Below, one piece after another: positions 34,871-44,964 of a DNA stretch of 64,000 bases. The notes beneath the pieces were generated by a model. That model saw only the letters and a list, made by a program, of their open reading frames with translations. It searched no databases and was not told the DNA's origin. Each line of letters opens with the position of its first letter. The first letter of the stretch is position 1. The position numbers were made by a program, and so were the translations under genes. The DNA comes from a virus. The DNA lies in the IMG/VR virus record IMGVR_UViG_3300025141_000060, positions 1 to 64,000 of that record; one strand, 5' to 3'.

Positions 34871-37533
34871 GTTGCTATATTTTTATAAAATCCTTTTTGA
34901 GCATTGTAGTTTTGAAGAACTTCCTTATTAGTTAGGGGCCTAGAATAAAACTTTAAACTTCCTACGAACCCGTTTAAGCCGCTTGTGAGTCCATGCCTCA
35001 TCCCCATGAAGCCACCGACTTTGCTTGAATTGATTGGGTACCCGTCTGTCCAACCTCCTCCCACAATCCATGGAGTGAAATAAGTATCATTTAAAGGGCC
35101 ATTATTAAAAACAGTAGTACCTATATTTTGAGTAACCGTAGCTGAAGAATAATAAAAACTACTAGTCTCGGAATCCTTTGGGGAAATAAAGGTAGGTAGT
35201 CTTGGGGCTTGCCCTGGATTACCCCCTAAAACTTTAGATAATGATGAAGTTGTCATTTTTACGCCATCTAAATAAACAATACATTCATTATTATCAATAT
35301 TAAAAGACATATGCAAGTGACTAAAGCTACCTGAGACATCTGTGAACTTCTTTCCACCTACACTCAAATTATCTCTAATTGTTAATTTATTATAAGTTAA
35401 ACTGTCATTAGAGCAGTTAGTATCTGGAACAAACTCAACGGAACTGCTATTAAAAGACATTGTAGGAGCAATAAAAAAGCAACTAGATGCGGTGGTAGCA
35501 GAAACATGCACACCGTTATTGGCACCAGGATCTAAATTGGAGCCAGGAATTATATAGGAATCCTCATAAATAACAGGATCTCTACTAAAACCAATTAATA
35601 AGCCTTTAGTAGTTTCTGATCCACCTGAATTATATAAACTACTAACATCAGGAACTGATTGCTCTCCCCCCGTATTCTCATTACCTAATAGGATTTTATA
35701 ATAATTATAATCTCCCCACGCACCTGCGGTCAACGGACGGAAAGCGTCTGACCCTATTTCCTTAGAAGTAGCTGATGTACCATAATTTGGGATATGCAAC
35801 CAACAATCAATACTACACCCACTTGGATTATAAAAAAGGTTCTGCATCTCCGTTGTAGGAGGAAGTCTTAAATAATTTGGTGACTTAGTTAATTTAAAGT
35901 TATTAATTTTCCACCTCGCTACGCCTCCTAGATAAGGTATACCAACACCAGACGTAAAGGCTGTTGCAACATTGCCCACTAATTGCGAGTTACCATGTGT
36001 TCCTAAAACAGCACAATTCACCACGTTATATTGATCCGAATCTGGAGAAACTACATCAGGCTTCAAGAAGTTATAAATCGCAAACAGCCCAGAACTCTCA
36101 ATGCTGTCCGTTAAAGAAATAGCGGGTGCGGCAGTTGAAGAAACAGAAGGACTGAATACAACAGAACCTTTCCCTATAGGAGGAACGACTAGAGGGTCAA
36201 CTAAAACTCTAGAGGTAACACCATAATTAGTAACAAACAGAGGTTTGATTGGTAGAACCACTCCTTCAACATCACCCGAACCAAAAGTTAAATTTTGTTG
36301 TTTATCTAAAGCAACACTTAAATTTATAGAGCTTAAGAAAGAAAAATCATTAACGGGAACATCACCTACAGCATACGCTTGTTCAGCGCCAAACAAGTCA
36401 GGAGCCTTTACCGCCACCTCTATTTGTTTTTTTCTCTTTTTAATCTTTGTATCATAAGCATCGGTAATAGAGTTCAAATTTAATCTATGATTCACTACCA
36501 AGGCGGAGTCTTCTATGTAGCCGCCATTCAACAGTTCCGTAATTTCATTAATTATTAGTTCTACCTGCTTTGTTTTTTGTCCAAGCAAAACATTCAATAA
36601 ATGATCAGCACTGTAATAATCATCTAAAGTAGATGAATCATCAATAACATTTAAATCGAAAATAGTATCTACATATTTGTTTAATACGTCAGTAGAAACT
36701 AAGGTGCCTTTTCCCCCTAGACTTGGGAAGTGGTCCATCTTCCATTTTTCACTATTTAAAACAAACCCCACATCAGAAGCAGACGGTATAGGTTTTCCGT
36801 TATACAGCCGGTTCTGGGAGTCATAGTACATTCCATCCTCTGATAAAATAAATAAACCATTCTTGGAGACAGGAGGCCCAAACACTAATCTAAAGATAGG
36901 ATCTTCTTCCGCTGCCTCGACGCTAATAGCTTGCTGTCGCTCGTATAGAATTACTCCAATATTCTGTATTAAAGTATTACACTTATCTGAAAACTCGGTG
37001 GCTTCTTCTACTTGTTGTCGCGCTAAACCTAAAGCAGCTACCCTAGCATTTTCAGTATACTGATCGGAGTGCCCACCACCAACACCCCCAGTCCCCGTCA
37101 TAGGCGCGGGTCCTGTGCTATTAAGCCAATTTTCATAGTCTTGAAGGCATCCTAATACCTCATTATACATTGCTTCTCCTTGATCAATTAAATCTTGAAA
37201 GGCTGATATAGCACCTGCCGCGCCTGCTGCCGCATTCAAAAACCCTAAATCAATCCCAAATTTACTTGAGTCGGAGAACAAGGCGAGCTTCCCTGTGTCT
37301 ACGTCATAATCGAGGATCCCCATGTCCGCAAAAAGGCCATTAACAACGCCTGCAATTGCCGCTCGGGCAGCGGCTTGACCCTCGGCTGCTGCCTTAGCCA
37401 TGCCGTTTAGAGCACCAGAATCAATAAGATTTAGCGCACCAACAGCTAAATCTAGCATGCATGTGGGGATACCAAAAGCTGTATTTAAACTAGCTACGGG
37501 GTTTGTAAAAAATTGTGGGTTAAAAGTTGCCAT
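34867..37533 (-). CDS. Baseplate-region protein with C-terminal LamG-like domain
   Basis: 888 residues. The first 130 are Ala/Gly-rich and helical (GMAKAAAEGQAAARAAIAGV). The middle has helical pairs around residues 150-390. The last 330 residues have the concanavalin/LamG layout: SIDCWLHIP, LLIGFSRDP, LHMSFNIDNNECIVYLDGVK and GFVGSLKFYSRPLTNKEVLQ then NYNAQKG. LamG domains bind glycans or proteins. The gene lies between the spike gene and gp25-like gene, a place with no such protein in T4. It is probably a peripheral baseplate protein adding receptor contact. The RBS is GAAGGA. Confidence 0.75.
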   Translation of the reverse strand: MATFNPQFFTNPVASLNTAFGIPTCMLDLAVGALNLIDSGALNGMAKAAAEGQAAARAAIAGVVNGLFADMGILDYDVDTGKLALFSDSSKFGIDLGFLNAAAGAAGAISAFQDLIDQGEAMYNEVLGCLQDYENWLNSTGPAPMTGTGGVGGGHSDQYTENARVAALGLARQQVEEATEFSDKCNTLIQNIGVILYERQQAISVEAAEEDPIFRLVFGPPVSKNGLFILSEDGMYYDSQNRLYNGKPIPSASDVGFVLNSEKWKMDHFPSLGGKGTLVSTDVLNKYVDTIFDLNVIDDSSTLDDYYSADHLLNVLLGQKTKQVELIINEITELLNGGYIEDSALVVNHRLNLNSITDAYDTKIKKRKKQIEVAVKAPDLFGAEQAYAVGDVPVNDFSFLSSINLSVALDKQQNLTFGSGDVEGVVLPIKPLFVTNYGVTSRVLVDPLVVPPIGKGSVVFSPSVSSTAAPAISLTDSIESSGLFAIYNFLKPDVVSPDSDQYNVVNCAVLGTHGNSQLVGNVATAFTSGVGIPYLGGVARWKINNFKLTKSPNYLRLPPTTEMQNLFYNPSGCSIDCWLHIPNYGTSATSKEIGSDAFRPLTAGAWGDYNYYKILLGNENTGGEQSVPDVSSLYNSGGSETTKGLLIGFSRDPVIYEDSYIIPGSNLDPGANNGVHVSATTASSCFFIAPTMSFNSSSVEFVPDTNCSNDSLTYNKLTIRDNLSVGGKKFTDVSGSFSHLHMSFNIDNNECIVYLDGVKMTTSSLSKVLGGNPGQAPRLPTFISPKDSETSSFYYSSATVTQNIGTTVFNNGPLNDTYFTPWIVGGGWTDGYPINSSKVGGFMGMRHGLTSGLNGFVGSLKFYSRPLTNKEVLQNYNAQKGFYKNIAT

Positions 37534-37546
37534 TTAAGTTCCTTCT

Positions 37547-38767
37547 CTATGGGCCATGTCCGCCCCCGCCGAAGGGGTCCGTGCCGTCGCTTCCTTCATC
37601 CGTAAGGTCGGACCAAAAATCGGAAGCAGATTGTTTTAATCTAATGTCCGTATTAGGTCCTGCTGTATAGTTATCATGCCATAGCGGATCAAAGAAAAAA
37701 GGAAAAACTCCAAAAAAAGTCTCCCAATCAATTTCATCGTTTCGCTTTCTTATTCCTATGGATCCCTGGTCTAACGTCTTATTTGTTTCGTAGGGATTAA
37801 GTTCAATAGTTCCTTCGTTCTCAACATCTGATTGGAGTATGATTGATCTTCCTGATATATTTATATCTCCCAAAGATTTTAGGTCAATTCCATTGTCAGC
37901 AAATAACTGAATTTTATTGTTGCTTCGTACCTGAAATGATGCACCTGTTGTTCCATCTTGTTGCTCGTCTCCTATACAATCAATAAAAATGCCATTACCG
38001 TGATTAACAATACTTATATCACCCCTATCAGACACAATACTTATATTCCCAGAACTACTTCTACGATTATTTTTACTAGCATGGGATCTAGTAGAACTGT
38101 TTATTATCTTTAAGTTTCTACCATCCTTGACGCGAAACACCATATCCCCCTCTTTTGATTCTACTGTTACATTTCTAGAGGCTCGCAACAATGCACCCTC
38201 AGGGCCAATCTCATCGTCACCTGCGTCTAAATCAGTTAACTTAAGAGTAGCTGCTTGATTTTTACTGTATAAGTTAACTTTTTTAGTATTAGAAGAATCA
38301 TCTAAATTAAGGCCTCGACCTTCAGCACTCCCTAACCTAACGCCCTTCCTATCTTCACTATCGTTTCTATTATCTCGTAACAACATATGATTACCTAAAG
38401 GAGTAGAAATACCATAAGACATGCTTTGGTTATTTTGTTTATAATCATCAGAATCAGCAGGATTTTTATTTTCTCCCCCTAAAGAAGGATTTTTATCAGA
38501 TGGGTGCATCTCAGTTTTCTGTATTCTATCAATACTAGGATTCACAACAGATCCTATGTAATAATAATGTGCTTCTGGGTCATTCTCTGCTCGATCATAT
38601 AAAATCTGCGTATTTGTCTCAGGAATAAAGGTTGCACCTGCATATTCCCCCCCACCATAGAAACTGACATACTTTACCTCAATCGTACTTTCCTGTTTCG
38701 CAGGGAGCACAGTAAGAGTGCCCTGTCCAGTAAAGTCTTTTTTAGATACCACAGTCCCAACATACAT
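37547..38767 (-). CDS. Baseplate central spike protein (gp5/gpV-like, no lysozyme)
   Basis: 406 residues. The N-terminal 75 residues have the OB-fold spike layout (YVGTVVSKKDFTGQGTLTVL up to HYYYIGSVV). The middle has SYGISTPLGNHMLLRDNR, typical of spike proteins. Short repeating strands then follow (GNISIVSDRGDISIVNHGNG, IQLFADNGIDLKSLGDINIS), the trimeric beta-helix needle. No lysozyme domain is present, unlike T4 gp5. The C-terminus is Gly/His-rich (FGGGGHGP). Directly upstream are a 64-residue gene and the hub. The RBS is AGGAGG. Confidence 0.8.
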   Translation of the reverse strand: MYVGTVVSKKDFTGQGTLTVLPAKQESTIEVKYVSFYGGGEYAGATFIPETNTQILYDRAENDPEAHYYYIGSVVNPSIDRIQKTEMHPSDKNPSLGGENKNPADSDDYKQNNQSMSYGISTPLGNHMLLRDNRNDSEDRKGVRLGSAEGRGLNLDDSSNTKKVNLYSKNQAATLKLTDLDAGDDEIGPEGALLRASRNVTVESKEGDMVFRVKDGRNLKIINSSTRSHASKNNRRSSSGNISIVSDRGDISIVNHGNGIFIDCIGDEQQDGTTGASFQVRSNNKIQLFADNGIDLKSLGDINISGRSIILQSDVENEGTIELNPYETNKTLDQGSIGIRKRNDEIDWETFFGVFPFFFDPLWHDNYTAGPNTDIRLKQSASDFWSDLTDEGSDGTDPFGGGGHGP

Positions 38768-38768
38768 A

Positions 38769-38963
38769 CTAAGATCCTCCTAATTTTTTTAAGTCTTCTT
38801 TTATTTTGTCTTTTTGGGCCTGCGATAAGGAGGACCTTTGAAAAATATTAAGTGTTCCGCTGCCTTTTTGATCTACTATTTTTTTATAAGGAAAAACAGG
38901 CATGCTATCTTTCTGGGAATCTAAACGAAAAATGTTCGAATCTTGTGGATTATTATTTATCAT
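38769..38963 (-). CDS. Small protein between hub and spike genes
   Basis: 64 residues: a polar N-terminus, MPVFPYKKIVDQKGSGTLNI in the middle, then a C-terminal amphipathic helix (SQAQKDKIKEDLKKLGG). It overlaps the hub gene by 11 bases and stops one base before the spike start, so it is clearly part of the operon. No family recognised. A small linker or hub accessory protein is plausible. Confidence 0.65.
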   Translation of the reverse strand: MINNNPQDSNIFRLDSQKDSMPVFPYKKIVDQKGSGTLNIFQRSSLSQAQKDKIKEDLKKLGGS

Positions 38964-41900
38964 GATTTAAAGTACTCGCAATGTCTTTTACTACAGTAAA
39001 CTCTGAATGAGCTTTATTACTTTTTATTGAATGCTTAAAACCAAGTATTCTGTACATCCCACTAAAGAAATCAGTGGTAGATCTATTTAAGGTACTCCCT
39101 CCGTTTAAGCTAGGAGTACCCTTTAACATAACAACTGCTGGTTTCGTTATATCACTATATCGAGATATATTAAACATAGGTAAGCTTTTTACGTGGCCCT
39201 TAAACTGACTTTGAAATAACGACCTAAACAACATACACATACTAATAACACCTGAACCAAAGTTTTTACTCACCTTTCTCTTTATACCATCTGACTCCAT
39301 TAAGAAAATATCGGCTAGATCAGTACTAAGTTTTGTTAAATCTAGCTGAGGACTTCCTTTGAAAGCATCGCTATAATAAGACCCAGCCGCTCCTCCGCTC
39401 TTCCTAATACGATCTAAAACACCATATATCTGCTCAAAAACCTGATCTGAGGACATGACTCCCTTAATATCTTTGTTTTGTGCGCCTAATTTTACATACC
39501 TGTACGTCATATTATAGTATATCTCCTGTATAGTTCCAAAAAACTGAGTAAATATAAAATTATCGGCATCGAATGTGTATGACATTACATTTGAATTCTT
39601 AGTATTGCCTAAAAAGAAAGGGACCCCCAGTTCAAATAAAGAATCTAAAGCTGCTTTATTTTCATCTTTTACTAAGATACCAAACTCATCAGGTATAGAG
39701 GGTATATACGCTTGCATGGCAACATCATAATCATTAAAAAATCCCAAAGGAGTCGGTTTTAAGGATCCTCTATTTACTATTTCTTGTATTTGCGCGAAAT
39801 AAGTCCCACGCATCTTACTCCTTAGCTTAGATCGAGTAGCGGGTGTAGATTTTCTTTCTTTCAGATCTTTTATAGGTGCTTGAACAATTAAGTTCATCGC
39901 CATATCCTTGTATATTCTGTTCCAAAAGGGATCTAAGAAGTAATTAGCTCCTCGGGGGGCAATTTCGCCAACAGCAGGCACACCTCGCGCAACCTGAGAT
40001 AGAATGGATCTACTCTCAGGAGTGTATATCGCTTTATTTAATATATCTCCATAAAGATAATCTTGAATTAAATCCACATCGCCAAAAATAAAGAAATTAT
40101 CATCAGAAATATTTAATGGGGTATCAGCTAAATTTTCAGCGGAGCCCCATGGCCCAGCGCGACCCCCCCTATCCACTAGAACATTTTCTTTATATCCCAC
40201 ATACGTTCCACTACCAAACTTCTCCTTAAACTTCTGAACAACTGTAGCATCATTTTCCCAAAAACTTGTGATGTGACTCATTAAAGACGGACTTTTATTT
40301 ACTACTGCCTGTAATAACTTCTTAACTGGTTCAATGAAGTTTCCATCTTGTAAAATATCTTTTTTTGTAACCCATTCTTCAAACGTGTCCAAAGGTAATT
40401 GTAAAGACAGAATCGCATCAGCAAAGACTGTCTCTTTAGCGGGAGTAAAGGGGTCCATTACGGGTATCCGCAGCTTTCGAAGGTTTTCTTCTACGTTTTC
40501 TCTAAATTCAGTATCGTCCAAAAAACCTACCCAAAATGCGGCGTCTCGGGCTGTAACAAGAGTCTCTGAGACTGCGAATAACCCTAAACCGCCAATTTTG
40601 TCCCAATAACCTATTTCTCCGTCATCCGCTCCCACATCCATAATAGAACCTTGCAAGGTCGCTTCACCTTTGGCCTCTTCTTTAATGTAATCAGGGCTAT
40701 CTTCCCACGAAAAACCACGAACTAAACGGGGATCTACTTCTGAGCCTTCCCTTTCTCGACCGCTACCCCTTAAACCGATTTTGAATAATACATCCTTTTG
40801 TAGTTGTACCAATTCCTCCATAGTTAACTTATATAAATGATCTCCTCCTGCTACACCCCCTCCTAAATCATATCGCCCAGTTTGTAACCCAAAAATTCTC
40901 TGATTCTGATAAACAATGGATTGGAGTAGGTTTTCTGTACTTAATAAAGTCGTCTCATCCTCACCCTCTCTAGCAAATCGTTCCTGAAGCTGCTTTAACC
41001 ATGCTGACGATCCTAATGTTGATGCAATAACAGGGGCTAATAAATAATCTAAATTAGGGAGGACAATTAAATGATTCTTAATTCCTAAACCATATAAATA
41101 ATGAGAAATTAATTTAACTATATTATCATGAAGAGAAGGGGTAAACCCAGGGAAGTCCAGAATCTCACGAGTGTAACCCTTCGCTCCAAAGCGGAAGTAG
41201 AGGTCCGCAGCGGCCTTCGGTGTATCTCTATATGCCATAATTGGAATAGTTGCATTCATCATCTCCTCAAGGAAATCGCTGTTCGTGTTAGGCAGTTCAT
41301 CAAACTGGCGTCCTATATGATCAGGAGTGAAATGATAGGTTACTGTTTCTTTTTTTCCATCATTCCCATATTCTAATCTTCCTAAAATATTAGAATAACA
41401 GCCACTCCAATACCTTAAATCATCGCCCACACCATAAGCAATAAAAACACGCTGACCTCTGATATTATTTCTTATGTCTTGTTTTACCCGACTCTCAGCT
41501 ATGTCTTTAAGTTCCGATCCGATAACAAGCTCTCCTGTATCGGGAAGCCGAATCCCCTCAAGCTGGTCCCTATCGGCAGCCGAATCAAGCTTTTTAGATA
41601 AAGTCTCTAATTCACTCTTTCTATACTTAATTTCAGAGATCTTTTCTCCAAGAAAAAGATAATAAAACTTCTTTAGTATCTCTAATCCTGGCTCGAAAGT
41701 AGTTAGTTTTATAATCGGCGCACCACTGTTTGAATCTCCGAAGTTATACTCATGCGTAAACTCAAGTAAATTTACGTCAGAGGAAAGTAATACAAGACTT
41801 TTTTTACCTGCGCTCTTTCTTTGATATTCTTCAATGTCCCCGTAAAGATATTGACGATTCGCTTTAGCTACTTCCCGCTCCATATCCTGCTTGAGTAGTG

Positions 41901-42033
41901 AAAAACTGTTATAATTTGCAAAGTTTTCCGCTAGAGCCTTATCTGTAGTTAAGAATATATTATAAGTTCCAACCCTAAGATCAGTTAAACTATCCACATC
42001 ACCAAAAATATTCTTTCTTCTTTGTTGCGCCAT
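38953..42033 (-). CDS. Baseplate hub protein (gp27-like by position)
   Basis: 1026 residues, much larger than T4 gp27 (391). It lies directly upstream of the spike, where the hub is expected. The C-terminal part (PAVVMLKGTPSLNGGSTLNR, then SGMYRILGFKHSIKSNKAHS) resembles the last barrel of hub proteins, where a G-x-Y-x-I strand is followed by H-x-I-x. The long middle is helical and charged. It should form the trimeric ring that binds spike and tube. The assignment rests on synteny and the C-terminal pattern; part of the length may be an extra domain of unknown role. Confidence 0.6.
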   Translation of the reverse strand: MAQQRRKNIFGDVDSLTDLRVGTYNIFLTTDKALAENFANYNSFSLLKQDMEREVAKANRQYLYGDIEEYQRKSAGKKSLVLLSSDVNLLEFTHEYNFGDSNSGAPIIKLTTFEPGLEILKKFYYLFLGEKISEIKYRKSELETLSKKLDSAADRDQLEGIRLPDTGELVIGSELKDIAESRVKQDIRNNIRGQRVFIAYGVGDDLRYWSGCYSNILGRLEYGNDGKKETVTYHFTPDHIGRQFDELPNTNSDFLEEMMNATIPIMAYRDTPKAAADLYFRFGAKGYTREILDFPGFTPSLHDNIVKLISHYLYGLGIKNHLIVLPNLDYLLAPVIASTLGSSAWLKQLQERFAREGEDETTLLSTENLLQSIVYQNQRIFGLQTGRYDLGGGVAGGDHLYKLTMEELVQLQKDVLFKIGLRGSGREREGSEVDPRLVRGFSWEDSPDYIKEEAKGEATLQGSIMDVGADDGEIGYWDKIGGLGLFAVSETLVTARDAAFWVGFLDDTEFRENVEENLRKLRIPVMDPFTPAKETVFADAILSLQLPLDTFEEWVTKKDILQDGNFIEPVKKLLQAVVNKSPSLMSHITSFWENDATVVQKFKEKFGSGTYVGYKENVLVDRGGRAGPWGSAENLADTPLNISDDNFFIFGDVDLIQDYLYGDILNKAIYTPESRSILSQVARGVPAVGEIAPRGANYFLDPFWNRIYKDMAMNLIVQAPIKDLKERKSTPATRSKLRSKMRGTYFAQIQEIVNRGSLKPTPLGFFNDYDVAMQAYIPSIPDEFGILVKDENKAALDSLFELGVPFFLGNTKNSNVMSYTFDADNFIFTQFFGTIQEIYYNMTYRYVKLGAQNKDIKGVMSSDQVFEQIYGVLDRIRKSGGAAGSYYSDAFKGSPQLDLTKLSTDLADIFLMESDGIKRKVSKNFGSGVISMCMLFRSLFQSQFKGHVKSLPMFNISRYSDITKPAVVMLKGTPSLNGGSTLNRSTTDFFSGMYRILGFKHSIKSNKAHSEFTVVKDIASTLNHDK

Positions 42034-42347
42034 TAGACTAAGTTAGGTATAGAGATCGCTGCGCCTGCCTGTAAATCTTCAAAAGGATCAAAATACGAAT
42101 TAAATTGCATAGGATACCACCAATACCCAGGAGAATCATAAAAAGTATCCGAAATTAAGTCTGGCCTCTCTTTAAACATTGCGGGGATTCTCCCTGACCT
42201 CGATGGAACAGAATTTAAGGTCATAACCATATTATCATAATCTGATCCAACAGAGGTTGTTGTTGTTTTCCCTTTGTGGGTCAAATACTCTACCCCAAAG
42301 TTGTAGCGAGTATAGCTCTTGCCCATATTATTTGTTGTTACTTCCAT
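42033..42347 (-). CDS. Baseplate wedge protein with LysM-like end (T4 gp53-like)
   Basis: 104 residues. The C-terminal half, RPDLISDTFYDSPGYWWYPM then DPFEDLQAGAAISIPN, follows the gp53/LysM-like pattern of RPDLIS, Y-W-W, D-P-F, L-x-x-G and I-x-I-P that ends many contractile-tail wedge proteins. It is shorter than T4 gp53 (196 residues). The RBS is AGGAGG. The gene touches the hub start. Confidence 0.75.
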   Translation of the reverse strand: MEVTTNNMGKSYTRYNFGVEYLTHKGKTTTTSVGSDYDNMVMTLNSVPSRSGRIPAMFKERPDLISDTFYDSPGYWWYPMQFNSYFDPFEDLQAGAAISIPNLV

Positions 42348-42358
42348 AAGTGCCTCCT

Positions 42359-43330
42359 TTAAAGACCATCACCATAAATTAAATCATGATCCCACAACAG
42401 AGGGTCGAGAGTCGTAGTTGCTTCATGTAGCATATCATCCCACCCCTTAACTTGATCAATATGTATCACATTAGTCATATCTCGGGGATCCTTATTTCGT
42501 TGAATCTCTAATAAGGATAAAGATATCTTAATTCTATTTGGCATCAAGGTTACTACATCAAAGCCAGCCTGTTCTTCCATTGATATACTATAATTTTCAA
42601 GTACGGTAGCTATATTCTGATACAAAACACCGTGAGTAAACCGTAATATTGGAGGGCCTAAAGTAGGCTGCTTTCTGTTATTAAGACAACTCATACGAAT
42701 TAAACTTACCCAAAACAACATAATATCTAAAGCTTTTGGGTATAATTTGTCGCCAACAAACCCATCTTTATGATAAGCCACCAACTCTTCATGTAACTTA
42801 AAGTCTGTAGTTAACCCATCAGTCTCTGGAATGGTGTCCCTGTCTTCTGCGGTAGCCTCATTTATTGCTTTGGCTATTTTTTTAGATTCAGATTTAGTCT
42901 TACCATCATTAAGTTTTTTCAGAAACGCTTTTCTCTTTTTATAGTAAGTAGTTTCCATTTTAGGACCCGAATTCGCATATTTCCAAGCTTCAAAAAACAT
43001 CGCAATTTTTTCTTCTTTGCTCACAGGTGCTGGGGGTTGTGCTGTTAGTTCATTTGTTGCCATATCTACAACATGTTGTAATGTGATAAAGAACTCAAGT
43101 GTATATTTTTTGGACTTAGCTCCTGTATACCCTAGAAAATTGCTTGTTCTGCCTAAAACATCATATTTAATTAAATTTGAAGACTTTTTTTCACTAATTT
43201 TAGGGTTTTCAAAAAAAGGACAAACTCGATCTAAAGTTGCATTTGATTCGTTCGTAGGAAACTCAAATACAAGACGAGATCTTTCTTGTAATAAGTTATC
43301 AATTTTAGTTGGTTCTCCATTAAATGACAT
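42359..43330 (-). CDS. Tail tube cap / baseplate initiator (T4 gp48/gp54-like)
   Basis: 323 residues, similar in length to T4 gp54 (320) and gp48 (364). Key parts are SNFLGYTGAKSKKYTLEFFI near residue 65, a helical insert (residues 105-170), then GPPILRFTHGVLYQNIATVL and MEEQAGFDVVTLMPNRIKIS, typical of proteins that begin tube assembly on the hub. Only one such gene is seen, where T4 has two. It lies just downstream of the tape measure, as in T4 (29-48-54). The RBS is AAGGA. Confidence 0.72.
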   Translation of the reverse strand: MSFNGEPTKIDNLLQERSRLVFEFPTNESNATLDRVCPFFENPKISEKKSSNLIKYDVLGRTSNFLGYTGAKSKKYTLEFFITLQHVVDMATNELTAQPPAPVSKEEKIAMFFEAWKYANSGPKMETTYYKKRKAFLKKLNDGKTKSESKKIAKAINEATAEDRDTIPETDGLTTDFKLHEELVAYHKDGFVGDKLYPKALDIMLFWVSLIRMSCLNNRKQPTLGPPILRFTHGVLYQNIATVLENYSISMEEQAGFDVVTLMPNRIKISLSLLEIQRNKDPRDMTNVIHIDQVKGWDDMLHEATTTLDPLLWDHDLIYGDGL

Positions 43331-43332
43331 TA

Positions 43333-44961
43333 TTATCTTTTCCTTAAGTTAGGCTTTCCTGTTTTTTCAACTGCGTCTGTTGTCTCATGAATAGCCTCTA
43401 CCACCTGAGCTGTGAATTCAGTCATCTCTTCCGATCTAGCTGAGTCCAAGGTTTGAACAGTATTCATTTGATTATTTATTAACATTCTTGTAAACTCTTC
43501 AAATCTGTTTGGGCCTTCATCGCGTTTAAGTTTTGCTAGTTCAATTTTATTTCTTTCTGATTCTAAATCAGCAATTTTTGAGGTAGAGCCTAGGAGATTA
43601 GGTAAGAAAAACAGTAATGTTGATAGTGCGGCATGAAGAAGCATAGACGTCCAAGTGCCAGTTTTTAAAGCGAACGTGTTCTGTTGCAAAGCTATATCAT
43701 GCTTCAGGGCTCGACGAGCTTTTCTCCAGTCTCGAATCTTCTCAACTATATGGTTATACTTATCCCAAACAAGTCTTGACGCACTGAACGCCATAAAAGC
43801 TTTTAATATGGTACCAATAGGGATGATATCATTAATAAACGTCAATATTGTAGTGGTTGTATTCAAAAGTCCAAGCACTAACCTACCAATATCTTCAGAT
43901 AAGGGTTGTAAAAGGGTATCAAAAGCTGTTCTAAAATCTGACATTAGGTTCTCCATAGCCTCTTGGTGGGGAGTAATGGCTCCATCTTTAAAGCCTTGTA
44001 CCAATTGATTAGCCATAACACCTACTGGACCTGCATAATCCATTCTAGCTCTACGCCCTGCAACTCCTGTAACTCCCGCTCCAAATCCTTGTACTTTGTC
44101 AGCAATACGCTCGAAAGTCGCTTTTAAATGTTCCGCAGAAGATCGTCCTGCCATGATTTTCTCAATATCATCGTGGATGCCCAACTTGCCTATTGAAGCC
44201 CAATCAGCGGTTACCAGTTGGTCTGTAAGTTCTCCGATTAAATCACCATGTTTTGGGAATTGTTTTGCTAAATCTTTAACACCTTGCATTGTTGCAGCAG
44301 CACCTCCTGTAAACCCTAGAACAGTTAAAGACTCTCCTAGCTTATTAATAGAGGAAATTAAGGTATCTGTACTAACTCCATAACGTAAACTACTTTTTTC
44401 TAATGAAGCAATTAAATTATTTTGCTGAAGATTGGTCATTACCCCCTGTGTTGCCATTTTTTTGTTAATATTTATTAAGGCAGCCACATTCTGACCAGTA
44501 ATCTTCATTCGGTTAGCTAATCTTATTGTCTCCCTATTGGCACTAAAAATACCTTCTCTTTGAAAGGACACCACAGAGTCCATTGATTTTTTTAACCCTC
44601 CAGGTAATCCATCAATTTTACTGCGATTAGCATCTAAAGCTTTTGTAAAATCTTGATTAAAAGCTAAAGTATTCTTTTGCGTTTCAATAGCCTCAGTTGC
44701 ATATCGCTGCAACTGCTTGCCAAACCACATCATAGGGAGTTTTACAGCAGTAAATGACCCTATGAGTTTTGGGAACTGGTTTTCGAGCTTAGTGAGCGCC
44801 ATTAGTAAAGGATCATACGACTCTTCATAAGTTCCGATATACTCCCTTTGCTTGGAGTCGTCCTGTGAGCCTTTACCTCCACCTCCATGGCCCCCACCTC
44901 CATGGGAATGAGTGCCGTCTTGCTGCAAAAGGGGGTATCTTTCTAATAAGTTAAAAATCAT
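43333..44961 (-). CDS. Tail tape measure protein (T4 gp29-like)
   Basis: 542 residues (T4 gp29 has 590). Long helices run through most of the chain. Two hydrophobic stretches are present near residues 355-390 (LVLGLLNTTTTILTFINDII) and 440-465 (LLHAALSTLLFFLPNLLG), as usual in tape measures that insert into membranes. The N-terminus is odd: a Gly/His-rich tract (HSHGGGGHGGGGKG) at 18-31. Neighbours are the tube-cap gene downstream and a hub-region gene upstream. Length is expected to set tail length, so the tail should be slightly shorter than in T4. Confidence 0.82.
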   Translation of the reverse strand: MIFNLLERYPLLQQDGTHSHGGGGHGGGGKGSQDDSKQREYIGTYEESYDPLLMALTKLENQFPKLIGSFTAVKLPMMWFGKQLQRYATEAIETQKNTLAFNQDFTKALDANRSKIDGLPGGLKKSMDSVVSFQREGIFSANRETIRLANRMKITGQNVAALININKKMATQGVMTNLQQNNLIASLEKSSLRYGVSTDTLISSINKLGESLTVLGFTGGAAATMQGVKDLAKQFPKHGDLIGELTDQLVTADWASIGKLGIHDDIEKIMAGRSSAEHLKATFERIADKVQGFGAGVTGVAGRRARMDYAGPVGVMANQLVQGFKDGAITPHQEAMENLMSDFRTAFDTLLQPLSEDIGRLVLGLLNTTTTILTFINDIIPIGTILKAFMAFSASRLVWDKYNHIVEKIRDWRKARRALKHDIALQQNTFALKTGTWTSMLLHAALSTLLFFLPNLLGSTSKIADLESERNKIELAKLKRDEGPNRFEEFTRMLINNQMNTVQTLDSARSEEMTEFTAQVVEAIHETTDAVEKTGKPNLRKR

Positions 44962-44964
44962 CTA

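Noticed and set aside
37547-38767. Lysozyme domain expected in a gp5-like spike
   Set aside because: No Glu/Asp-Thr lysozyme motif or extra domain is present between the OB-fold and the beta-helix, so only a spike is called.
43017-44383. Several plus-strand frames of 90-117 codons opposite the tube-cap and tape-measure genes
   Set aside because: They mirror codon bias of the genes beneath, are Ser/Cys-rich and have no start signals.
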